From: Rhabditoides inermis
Lineage: Eukaryota; Nematoda; Chromadorea; Rhabditida; Rhabditidae
Length of the DNA: 64,000 nt
NCBI GenBank assembly: GCA_963966185.1
Contig: CAWZYM010000423.1
Coordinates: forward strand, 231,001-295,000
Direction: 5' to 3'
Each line of letters opens with the position of its first letter. Positions within the stretch are counted from its first letter, which is position 1. Position numbers and translations under genes: made by a program. The notes below the pieces were generated by a model. That model saw only the letters and a program-made list of their open reading frames with translations, had not been told where the DNA came from and did no database searches. This document shows positions 13,611 to 24,600 of this stretch, piece by piece.

Positions 13611-16600
13611 CCCCGTCCCTTCCAGATGGTTCCACGCGAACGTGTCTGGCATGGACGCGGTGCGCATCCTGGCCGCCCACAAGCACTGGACCTACCTGGT
13701 CAGGTGAGTATCGATTGGTTTTATTGATTTATTGATTGTTACGCCTTGTGTTGTCTCGTCAAATGTTCAATTTTTGAAATTCACTTTGTGATCGACAATG
13801 AACAATGCAATTTTCATGTTTTGAGAGTGGGTCATAGCGATGCGGGTTTTGTTCGTTGCAATGCGTTTTTTTTTGTTTTGGAAAAAAAATCGGATCTATC
13901 TATTTGTTAGCATTTATCTATCCGCCGCTCCAATGGGCTGTCCAAACATTTCTCGAACAATTATTTTATGTGGTGGTAAATCGCGTCGGAGAACAGCATT
14001 GATCTCACAGAAACGAGTGTGTAGGTGAAACATAAACTTTCGTTGTTGTCTGATGAGATGGTTCACATAACATATGACCTCATTCTTTGGTCGAAAATGA
14101 AATAGTGACTTCATTTTAGCCTTTATTCCTACAGTATCCCTAAGATACTCCTACAGTATCCCTGTGATACTCTTACCGTATTCCTACGATACTCTCGGTA
14201 TCCCTACGATACCGTATCACTTTTGTATACTTACAGTATCCCTTCGGTTTTCTTACAGTATTCCTACAGTACTCTTACCGTATGCTTGCAGGGAGTCTCG
14301 TCAGCCGGGTCGGTACGCGATCAGTGTGAAGACGGACGAGGACAAGATCAAGCACATCGCCATCGAGAGGAACGAGGCGGTGCGTGGTTGTTTGTTTGTT
14401 TGTTTGCCTGTTTTTTTTTTGTGTTGGCGGCTCCTGTGATGTTATGATATCCTCCAATAACATTCTTTATTCCACGTTCAGTAATCTGTGTGCATGTTCG
14501 GTCGTATGTATAGACATTTTGGTAGTTATGTTCCAATTCCAATCGTCGTATCTGACCATACATAACGTTACTTGAAAAACGCTTCAACTTTTCTTTTTTT
14601 TTTCGAGAAACAAGAAGACCTGAAGTCATCATTTGTACATTAGTTTTCGTACGCCGCTCGGCGGCCGTGTCAAGCGGACCCGGCCGCCGACCAACGACAT
14701 TACTTTCTATACGAGAAAATGCGCTACAAGTTTCACATTACATTTTATACGCGGTCGAAATATCCGAATTACTTTTTGTACGTAATCCTCACAATTTTAC
14801 GCTTCTTCAAAGTACCGTTATGTATGTATCTGACTCTGTCTCTGAAGTCGTCTATGTACTTATTTGGTCTTATTGTATAGACTGTTTCATGTGTTGCCGT
14901 CGTTGTAGTCTTCTATGTAAATGTTTGGTTGTATTCTATAGCCAGGTGAATAATAGACATCTTACCCCATCTTCATTTCAGTCCTCGATGTACGTGTTTG
15001 GTCTCATTGTATATACTCACATATTCCCCTCTGATTTCAGTCGTCGATGTACTGTGTGTGCGAGGGCGAGGAGTTCCGTTCGGTGTCGGAGCTGCTGGCT
15101 CACTACAAGAACAACCCCATGGTCGAGCAGCACACTCACCATGTCGTGCACCTGCAGCACGTGAGTGGGGGGCTGTCTGTCTGTATGTCTGTCTGTCTGT
15201 CTGTCTCTCTCTCTCAGGTTGATGAGTTGTGGGTGGAAAGCTATGAGGGAGTTGGAAGAAGAGGACTTTGCTTTTAACTGTATTCTTTATCTCTATTTCT
15301 CTCAGAAAGTAGAGTTGTGGGTGGATAAAGAGAGAGAAAGGGGAAAAGAGAGAGAGTGGAGAGAGGGAGATGACTGAAGGTATGCTTGCAGATGCACCCA
15401 TCGACAGAGGTTCCAGCGGACGCGATCGACGCGCGCGTGAGTCTGCTGCAGCTCACCGACCCGCTCACCAACAAGACGGGCTACCAGGACGAGTTCGAGG
15501 TGAGCGCGACTGAAAGCGAGACAACACACCCGTCCCGTGTAAGTGTGGTGTCCAACGGAACGGGTACTCCAAGACGGACTATGCGGACTCGGACACCTAT
15601 GTCTGCTTGTACACACACAGGCAGGCAGGACAGTGTCCTGCGTTCCGACTAGTTTTTTTTTTTGAAGAGACTGGACCTGTAGGTTTGGTCATGGTAAATT
15701 CAAGTTTCCGATTCTCGTGATTTGCATGTTATTCCCGCGAGCTGACTCTACATCGAGCTCTCACCTAGTCTATAAGGAATGGATGATGATTGGGATTATG
15801 GATAGGGTGCATCAAGTTGTGTATACAATTGTTGTGTATGTGTGAGTGGGTTGTTTTCGCGCAAGTGGTGTTGCTTATATTCTTCCGAGAAGCCTCTTGC
15901 GATTAGTTTGTCTCCATTTTTGTCATACCTGTTGAAAAGGCGGACCGTATCGTATCATGTATAACAACATTGTTCGCATTTTCTGTTAGGAACCGAACTT
16001 CATTGCATTTCTGAAACGTAAATATACTGTATTAATATGATATACATTTTCTATATGTTTTTATATAATATATACATTATTATCATTGTTCGTATCGCAG
16101 CGCATCCAGAAGGCGGACAAGAGTCTGTTCAGTCGGAAGGACGGCAAGCGGGACGAGAACAAGGACAAGAACCGATACAGGGTGGGTGGGGCTGGAGGGG
16201 GCTTCGTGGGTGGTCTCGAGTATGCAAATTTGGTAGGGGTGGGTGTCTTATGTATGTTTGATTTGTTGAGAGATGACGTTATACGTTACTAGTGTAGATA
16301 ATCCGTGAGTAACTTGTTTCTGTTTTGCTGTTTAGCAGGCAGGAGAAGAAGAGGGAGAGAGAGAGAGTATTGGTAGTTGTTGAGTGATCGTGTGAGTCTG
16401 ATATGAATGATCATTTCTTTCGTTATTTGCAGAACATTGTTCCGTACGACCACACTCGCGTCGTGCTCAAGGAGGTCGGCAACAACGAGACGGACTATAT
16501 TAATGCCAACTATATCAACGTGTGTCTTTGCAGTGTTCTTCCTTTTGTTGTGTTTGTGTAATTTTGTTGAACATCAATCTCTTCTATTAGTGATTCTAGA

Positions 16601-16925
16601 CCTCGTTACTTTTATCAGGTTGATGAAACGTGTGTTGGGTGGATCAACTGGGTATAGTTATTTCCACATTACTACTCGAGTCTCTATTAACGCCGAATTC
16701 TGTAACAAAAAAAGAAGACGGAATCTATCCTCGTAGTCGAAAAAATCAAAGGCGTTTCATCGACTCACACCAGAACTCTCTCTTTCTGATTCATATTGCC
16801 TTTGATCTCCTCAGACTTGGACTTGATTCAACCGTCGTCCATTTGCAGATCGAGCGTGGCGCGCCGCTGTACCTGCTCTGCCCCCGCTCCTACATCTCCA
16901 CCCAGGGATGCCTGCCGCACACGGT

Positions 16926-16970
<45 letters not shown>

Positions 16971-18405
16971 CGTCTCTATTTATCTTCTCTGTCTTTCTCC
17001 CTCTCCCTCTCTTTCTCTTCTATTTTTCTCTCTTTCTGTTTTTTTTCCTTCTTTTTGTTTCTGTTTCCTCTCTCTCTCTTTCTCTATTCATGCGTTTTTT
17101 TTATTAATTACTGAACTGTTTAGGCAGGTAACAATGACTATATAAAGATTTCTTGCTGCTATAGGTGCTCGACTTTTGGCGGATGGTGTGGCAGGAGGGC
17201 TCGCGGGTGATTGTGATGACGACCAATGAGAAGGAGAGGGAGAAGGTGAGTGGAGAGAGAGGGGGAGAGGAGATATAGAGATAGAGAGAGAGGGAGAGAG
17301 AGGGGGAGAGAGAGAGAGACTCTGCCATTTCAGGTGAAGTGCCACCGGTACTGGCCCTGCAATGGCGAGCCGCCGCTCCGCATAGGCCCCTTTTGCGTGG
17401 AGAAGACTGAGGTACGGTAAGGGAGGGGGCGATTGATTTGCAGATGGACACTGTTTTTATTGTGGTATTGTGGACAGCACTCAACACTGATCGACTGGTG
17501 AAACGTATTCAATCTGTATTATGCGCTGGTTTCTAGGAAGCCGTGCACGACTCGTACATTACGCGGACGCTGGTGTTGAGCAGAGAGGGAGGTGGGTGGG
17601 GAGGGAGAGGGGAGAGGAAGAGGGAGAGGGAGAGGGAGAGGGGGAGAGAGAAAGAGGAAGAGGGAGAGGGAGAGGGAGAGGGAGAGGGAGAGGGAGAGGG
17701 AGAGGGAGAGGGAGAGGGAGAGGGAGAGGGAGAGGAAGAGGAAGAGGAAGAGGAAGAGGAAGAGGAAGAGGAAGAGGAAGAGGAAGAGGAAGAGGAAGAG
17801 GAAGAGGAAGAGGAAGAGGAAGAGAGAGGGAGAGAGAGAGAGAAAGAGAAAGAAAGAGGGTGAGGGAGAGGGAAGAGAGAGGGGGACATAGAGAGGGTGA
17901 GGGAGTGAGAGAGAGTTGAGAGAGAGAGGGAGGAGAGAGAAAAGGAGAGATAGAGAGAGCACCTGATTCCTTCGCAGAACCGCCTCGCTCTCTCGCGCAC
18001 CTCCAGTTCACTGGCTGGCCCGACCACGACTGCCCCGAACACCCCGATGCTGTGTTGAAGTGGGTCCCGATTATTGATTTATTGTTTTTTTTAAGTTTAT
18101 ACCGCTATTGCAATTGATAGATATTGTCAGTGTGGATTGTATGTAGTTGTTGAGATTGCATGATTGCTGAGTGACTTTTTTTTAAATTATAAAATCATTA
18201 TTATGATCGAGATGTTGTGTTAGTTATTACAGGTCGAGAACACACACGTATGATTGTTGGTGGAGCGTGTGCTCATTTCTACAGTAATAGTGATACGTAT
18301 TGTTTGCATATCATTAATTTTGTATTTGTTTCAGATTCCTCGAGGCTGCGGACGACGCTGCGGATATGGCGCCAGAAGACCAGGGACCGGTCGTCGTGCA
18401 CTGCA

Positions 18406-18460
<55 letters not shown>

Positions 18461-18738
18461 GGAGGGATGAAGAGGTTGGAGGGTTGTAGAGAGAGAGGGA
18501 GAGGAAGTGTGTGTGAGAGAGAAAGAGAGGGAGGGAGGGAGGGAGGAAATAGAGAGGGCTGGGAGAGAGTAAGGAGGGAGAAAAGAAAGAGGGAGAGAGA
18601 GAGGAAGGAGGGAAAGATGGAGAGGGAGAGAATGAGAGAGAGGAGAGAGAAAGAGGAAGGAGGTAGGGATGAAGAGGGAGAGAATGAGAGAGAGAGGAGA
18701 GAGAGAGAGAAATGAGGGAGGGATGGAGAGTTAGGAGG

Positions 18739-18781
<43 letters not shown>

Positions 18782-19250
18782 TCTCGTCTTTTCAGTGCGG
18801 GCATAGGTCGCACGGGAACATGCATAGTGATCGACATCCTTCTCAACCAGATAAAGCTGGGAGGTGAGCTGTTTTGTATTTCATACTTTGTGCTTTGGTC
18901 TGTGTCATGGTTATCATCGATTGATGCTGCTATATTAAAGTGTTCGCAATTTTTCACAGGTTAGTATTGTGTGAAACCTAACAGCTTATGTTCAGTTCAC
19001 ACTGTAGCATTGTCTGAGCTGATCTGATTCCAAATGTTGACTGTTCAAATGCATTTCAATAGTGTTTGAAGTCTGACAATGTTGTTGAATAATTATGGTC
19101 GAATAGAGTGGATTCTTGTAATCTTACATAACTGCTAGCGTTACATTGCAACCCCACAGTGTGGATGCGAACGCTCCTGGCAGCACTGGCTGGCTAGACT
19201 CTGATGAGTGCACTTGAATTTGTTGAGTAGGATAGATTCGTTGTAGTGTC

Positions 19251-19290
<40 letters not shown>

Positions 19291-19866
19291 AAGTCTCTCT
19301 CTGACTAGACCTTGCAGGTCCGTCGGTGTCTGTGGACGTTCCGGGCACAGTGCTGATGGTCCGTCAGCAGCGCAGCGACATGGTGCAGACGGACGCGCAG
19401 TACATGTTCTTGTATAAGTGGGTGTTGTTTATTTTATTCCTCGAGTTTCGAATACTCGCATTTTGTATTATACGTAGATGAATGTTATGATTCCGAGACG
19501 AGATTTCGGTTCATTGGTTCTGCAAGTTCTCGTCGAGTGTTTATGTTATCATTGAAACGTATGTTTTTTTATATGACTGTTTTTTAAATGACTGTTTTTC
19601 AGGGCGTTGAGTTGCTACATGCAGTCCCGACTCCGTCCGGCGATGCGTGGGAATAGAAGCAACGTGGGTGGTTCCTTTTGTTTGTTTCTTTGTTTGTTTG
19701 TTTGTTTACCTGCCCTCTTCAGTCGCGCCACTCTTCCTCGTCGTCCTGCTCTGTGCACAACCAGTCGTTTGGCTCCGCCCCTCTCGCCCCGCCCCCTCTG
19801 CCCAGCCGCCAACGCGCCTACGTCAACAACGGCGAGACGGCGGCGGCGGGCGCTGCGGCGCGGTAG
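10296..19866 (+). CDS. SHP-2-type SH2-domain protein tyrosine phosphatase
   Basis: Non-receptor phosphatase of the SHP-2/Corkscrew group, acting downstream of receptor tyrosine kinases. Exons: 10296-10327, 10740-10865, 11655-11751, 12719-12783, 13064-13129, 13626-13703, 14292-14379, 15041-15160, 15392-15499, 16101-16181, 16433-16519, 16849-16923, 17165-17245, 17334-17411, 17537-17591, 17978-18059, 18335-18406, 18796-18863, 19318-19417, 19603-19663, 19723-19866. All join in phase to 587 aa (human SHP-2 is 593). Order: N-SH2 (phosphotyrosine Arg40 in FLARPS), C-SH2 (Arg155 in LVRES), PTP domain with WPD loop (Asp428), signature HCSAGIGRTG (Cys463; split by intron 17) and Q-loop MVQTDAQY. The C-tail has a PPLPSR SH3-type motif and one tyrosine, Y573, in YVNN, a Grb2-type pYxN site. 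Start ATG was chosen because its 32-nt exon joins exon 2 in phase. Orthology to SHP-2 rather than SHP-1 is inferred from overall layout. Confidence 0.94.
11288..11455 (+). repeat. Dispersed repeat family A, copy 1
   Basis: This stretch in SHP-2 intron 2 matches the reverse complement of 46889-47045 over about 160 bp. Shared strings include AAGTTGCGCGC, ATAGCGCGCAAAACAAGAGA, GGTTATGGCACCGTATTTCG and GAAAACTATCGCTC. A worn third copy lies at 44655-44725. It has no coding capacity and is probably a non-autonomous transposon. Confidence 0.7.
11768..11843. repeat. (ATTG)n then (ATTC)n microsatellite
   Basis: TTGATTGA tetranucleotides switch to twelve CATT/ATTC units. The tract ends exactly where the GC hairpins at 11844 begin. 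Confidence 0.85.
11844..11900. repeat. Two adjacent GC-rich hairpins
   Basis: GGCGGCGC-GCCA-GCGCCGCC at about 11847-11867 and GGCGCGC-GCA-GCGCGCC at 11882-11898 are perfect stem-loops 14 bp apart in an AT-rich intron. A similar pair lies at 53692-53766. They may be terminal hairpins of a small mobile element. Confidence 0.55.
12218..12281. repeat. (GTGA)n microsatellite
   Basis: About fifteen GTGA units follow a (GA)n run in SHP-2 intron 3. Confidence 0.9.
14127..14290. repeat. Short tandem repeat of CTACAGTATCC type in SHP-2 intron 6
   Basis: About ten imperfect 14-16 bp units alternate TCCTACAGTATCCC with TACGATACTC-like forms. They run up to the acceptor of exon 7 at 14291, so the array forms the 3' end of the intron. 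Confidence 0.7.
17592..17900. repeat. Hexanucleotide minisatellite (GGAGAG)n/(GAAGAG)n
   Basis: The array starts right after the exon 15 donor of the phosphatase gene. Roughly 15 units of GGAGAG are followed by roughly 17 units of GAAGAG (about 17730-17823), then mixed GA. It encodes long Glu/Arg or Ser/Pro/Leu runs in several frames, none of which is a gene. Confidence 0.9.
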
Positions 19867-20398
19867 ATGTGATCAGGCTTGTCAGCCTGCGATCAGCTGA
19901 TCAGTAGGGTTATCAGCTGATCACTGTCGGTTTGTCTACTTACCCCACCCCTACTAGATTATGATTTGTGAATTGTTTTGTTACATTGTTTCACGCACGA
20001 GGTTAGATACGAGGCTCTGTTGATAGGCGTTTTCCCCTTCTTTCTCGGTGTGTTTTCTTTGTCGATTTCCGATGCGAGTGCGAGTTGTACATATGAAATG
20101 AGATAGCTAAGTGATCATTCGAGAGTCTATTGTAATATATGAGCGAAGTGATTTTTAGATAGACACCTGCGTCATCCAAATATATGTCTCCCCAGCTGTG
20201 AATGGTCCTGTTAGAGAGAGAGAGAGAGATAGAGAGAGCTAGTGGTCCCTAGAGGGGCGCGGATGGTCCGCGTCTCTCACTGCCCCAAGGTTGTCACTGG
20301 CATTATAGTAGCGAAAGAAGTTTGTTTCCTGCCCTATGTAGTCCTAGATTTTCTTTTGATATGACCCGATTCTCATTTGATTTGATATACTACTAATA
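19867..20398. other. Phosphatase gene 3' flank
   Basis: No gene visible. Contains a short (GA)n near 20215-20240 and several ATCAGCTGATCA-like palindromes just after the stop codon (19884-19924). Presumably includes the 3' UTR. Confidence 0.5.
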
Positions 20399-20580
20399 TG
20401 AAGGAGATAAACGCGTTGGAATACTGTTATGTGTTTTTGATGGTTTCTTTGTGCTGTCATGCATTGGTTTCCTATAGTTCTCTACTAGCGGGAAGGTAAA
20501 TGAGTGAAGCTCGCAGGTTAATAGTCAATAGAGAAGAATCGAAGAGGTTATCGTTGCATTATTATAGCAAGTGTAGGTGT
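20399..20580 (+). repeat. Dispersed repeat family B, copy 1
   Basis: It matches 33232-33468 in the same orientation. Shared strings are GCGTTGGAATACTG, GGTTTCCTATAGT, CGGGAA-GTAAATGA, GCAGGT and AAGTGTAGGTGTGAGAAT (the last slightly diverged). Non-coding. Confidence 0.65.
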
Positions 20581-20582
20581 GA

Positions 20583-20614
<32 letters not shown>

Positions 20615-20636
20615 TTAATAATAATAATAATAATAA
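20583..20636. repeat. (AAT)n microsatellite tail
   Basis: About 17 AAT units, one interrupted. It abuts repeat family C, whose other copy ends in (ATT)n in the opposite orientation, so it is best read as the 3' tail of a retroposed element. Confidence 0.8.
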
Positions 20637-20740
20637 TGGTTTACCCATAGGTGCAGACATAACACAAAATACAGACTTAGGGCGGAATGTACAAAGGTTT
20701 AATGTTTTGTCCCATGGGTTCTTGGAGGGTATCATTATGT
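20637..20740 (-). repeat. Dispersed repeat family C, short copy
   Basis: It is the reverse complement of 42918-43020. Shared strings are GTTTACCCATAGGTGCAGAC, ATAACACAAAATACAGACTT, GGGCGGAATGTACAAAGGTT and CTTGGAGGGTAT. Read on the minus strand it ends in (ATT)n, like a 5'-truncated LINE or SINE. Confidence 0.7.
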
Positions 20741-20944
20741 ACAATTCCCGACACGAACTGTGATCGAACCAACGGTTGTTTTAGAATCCACACACTCACT
20801 TTTCGTCTCCTGCAAACAAGCGTTGGTGCGATTAGAGTTTGTGTCGAGAAATGTACCAGAGGAAATTCTTATCCGAGCCACACTCTCTTCCATTGTCAGG
20901 AGAAAGGGGGGGGGGGGGAGAAAGGGAGGAGTGAGTGTGTGTGT

Positions 20945-20983
<39 letters not shown>

Positions 20984-21612
20984 GGGGAGAGAGAAGGTGG
21001 AGATAGGAGAAGGAAGAGAGAGGTTCCTTCTAGGTCTCGCACTATCCGCATGCGGGAAGAAACCGACTTCTGTCCTGATTGGAATTTTGACGACGAAATA
21101 CTGACCGTTGTACTGACCGTTGACATTTGCATGTTGATCGCTTATGCATACGGTTATGTTACTTGTTCATAGTTTTATAGTTTCCACAGTTTTTCGATTG
21201 TCACTTTTTAATGTCAAGGATCTTCCCCGCTTCTCACTCCGCGGTATACGGTATGTATGTCATCGGTATGCCTAATTCCACTGACTACAGTAGTCTTGCG
21301 GTGGTGCAGGTGGAGCGCGAGCCGTCAACCAGTCGTCAGTCACCCACATCTCATCCCCAATCCGTTTTGATAGTGTCGCTGTGATGTTGTTGTTAGCCTA
21401 ATGTTATAACAAACATGTGGCCCATTTGAAGAGTACGTTGGTTCTTTGACTATACGAGATATGCCCCACAGCGATTGATATGATTTTTTTTAAAGAGTTT
21501 AATAGACATACATACTCGGACTCTTGAGTTCTCAGTTTCTCAGACGACAACAAACAAATATACATTCTACGTACATGCGAGGCAAACACAACAGACGGGA
21601 CAGACCGATCAA

Positions 21613-24600
21613 CTAGAGCTGGTTCTTGGGTGGGAATCGGGATTTGAGGGCGGTGTTGCGCGGGCGGCGAGCCTGCTTGACGTTGGTGAACATGTGCGGG
21701 CTGGCAGTCTTCCGAGTCGCTGCCGACGCCTTCGAACCACCCATGAGCTCGTCTCCGTCCTCCAGCGGAATCACGACATGCGACCACGCCACGCTAAACA
21801 TGTAGGGGCTGACCTAACATCGATGCAATACCCCGTTGCAATGCAAGAATCGTTGTATTTTGCAAGAATTCTTGCAAAAAGCAAGAAATCTTGCATTGCA
21901 ATTTCACACTGACAAGAATTGTTGTCATGTCCACCGAACGTGTTACAAAATACTCCGCAGAAATACAAACTTCTTTTCAAATACGACTCTTAGCAGCATT
22001 GCGCTCACCGCGGGCGCCCCGTATAAATATTGGGCCCCACATACCGGTCGCGATCGAAACAGCTGATTCCGATTTTGTCATGGTTTTGACTTGTTTGCCT
22101 GTTATTGTTCTAATTTTGCTGTTTTTTATGATGTGTTGTCAATGTTTGTGATGAAATTTTGTAGTTGCAATGACATCGCTCAAATCTCTAGTATCTTTGG
22201 TTAAAAATCCTCTTAACGTCGACATAACTGGTACGGAGAACATTGCCTGTCTAAGTACTATCGCCAGGTTTTGGAGTGTCATGAAGGTCAGTGTCATGAA
22301 CGGTCAGCTTGATGTGGATGATGTTGTTTTCAGGCGCAGAAAGAGAAGGAGAACTCTAAGACTCCCAACATGATCAGATTCGTGCAGTATCTGGCGTCCG
22401 TGGGGAATGACGTGAATGACTTCACTTCTCTGGAGGGACCGGAGTTCGAGGCTGAGGTCGGCAAAATAAAGCGGAACTACCTGTCACACATCGCTCTCTA
22501 TGTCAAGGTTGGTAGGTAAATTTCGTCTTGTTATTCCATATAGATTCGAAATATGAAATTTCAGCGCCGGCGGATCATTCACGACTCGTGTGGTCCCGAT
22601 CACACCAACATTCACATCGACAGTTGGGAGGATGAGATGAATCACGCACCCGCAAAGGGTTGTTCTTCGGCAGCATCGACTCTCGCGTCCGGAATGAAGA
22701 GAAAAAGCGTCGATCTCACACCCAGTCCGGAGAAGGTGAAGACGAGACGCAAGGAGTCTGTTGACTTCGACGACGACAAGATTGTCTTCGTTGGATCCGA
22801 CAATGAGGACGAACAGGACAGGAACATGAAACAGGTGAAATTTTTTGAGAATCAACTTTAATGAAGTTTGTTTTGTAATATTTGACCATATCGTGGGTTA
22901 CGGTAGCCTGGACTGAGTTGAACGTTGTAGGTTCGTCCCGTGATTACGAAGCACCAGGATCCCGTCGCGAAGGAGGTAGGGCCGGTGTCTGTGGAGCAGA
23001 GCCCGATGCAAATCAAGGTAATCGAATTTTGTTTTATTGATAAATTAATATTGTAGGAGATGCGCGTCGAACGAGTTGCAGTACCCGCGAGCTCGGCAAG
23101 CTCACTCGTGTGTGCGGTCAAACAGTCCACTCCTGGTATGTTTATTTGTTTCTTTTTCGTTTGGGTTTAGTACAGTTTCGTTTCCTCATGTTGACAAATA
23201 CATGACTTTTTCAGATGAAGTACATAATTGGACCAACCACGATTATACCACCCACGAAGATCTCTCAAGATGGCTCATCCCCTGATCCTTGCTCGGCGGC
23301 GTCAGCGTTTTCTGAATCGGCAGGAAAACAGAATGAGGGCAAGGCGTTACTTTCGTGACCGTCTCTCTCACCGTCTCAGCGACATAGATTTCATCACCAG
23401 GTATAATTGCCTCTATCTGATAAGCCCAGTAGTTGTAGATTTCTGATGAGAAGACAGGACGTGGAAGCCTTGGCTCAGCGGATCGCGCCTCGGATCATGT
23501 TCAAGAGGCACTGTAAACACGTCGTTTCGGTTAGTTCCTATGTAGACCACCCATGAAGCTTATGAAATTTTTGCAAAAACAGTTGACTGACCGTATCTTG
23601 CTGTACGTGAGCTACTTGGGAGGCGGGCAGGCGTACACCAAGTTGGGAGACAGCATGGGTGTTTCCAGAACGACGGTAAACATTTAGCATTTCAGTAATA
23701 CAAATATAAGTAATCATAGGCGCACCAATTCGTGGGCGTTGTTGCGCGTGCTGTCGCTGGTCTGGCCGGAGAATTCATCTGCTGGCCGCGCAATCCCACT
23801 GCTCTCAGGTGGGTAATTGAACATATAGATCGCTTATAACTCCATATTAAACCTATTATAGAGTGATGGAACACATGAATAGCAGAAGGAGTGACTTGAG
23901 ACTCGTCTGCGGGTTGATTGACGGAACTCAAATCGACATTCACAAACCGAGATGGAGGAGAGATGCGGCAACCTTCCGCAACAGGTGAACATTATAATGT
24001 AATTCAATAAGAAACTCTCTGATAAACGGCATTGAGGGACAAGAAGTACTCGATCAAATTCATCACAGTCACCGACGTGGCAGGTCGCGTTCTCTGGCTC
24101 GGACGTTGTCAGCCTGGTATGAGAAGAGTGCTAAATGTTTTTGTTATCTCTCAGGTGGCTCGCACGACATGAGCGCATTTCGCAGCAGTGCGCTCTACCG
24201 TCACCTCGAGAACGGCGCTCTCCCCTTTCCCAACGCAGTCCTTCTTGGAGACGCTGCGTTCGCGGCGAAAACATGGTACAATTACAATGTGATTACCGTA
24301 CCCATCATATGCATACCAATTAACCTATTACAAGCACACATCAATGTAGGATGATCACCCCGTTCCCGAATCCGCCTCGTGGCTCTCCTGAGGCTAGATT
24401 CAACCACCGACACTCACAGACAAGGATTGGGGTGGAAATGGGCTTTGGCCAGTGAGTAGAAATCAATAAAATCAATCTCGTCACCATATCTACATTACAG
24501 CATGAAGAATCTCTTCCGTATCTTCGAGGGGAAGATCAGGACTGGAGATGTGTCTCAGACAGCGGTACTGGTAAAGTCGGCCTTTGTGTTGGCGAACATC

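Noticed and set aside
17592..17900. Long Glu/Arg and Ser/Pro ORFs over hexanucleotide repeats
   Set aside because: They are open in all frames only because of the repeat. They lie inside an intron of the phosphatase gene.
21793..21810. Reading the last exon of the host gene into the Harbinger end (…HYMFSVAW)
   Set aside because: It would place the insertion inside an exon. The acceptor TTTAG at 21794-21798 gives correct phase from the upstream donor and places it in the intron.
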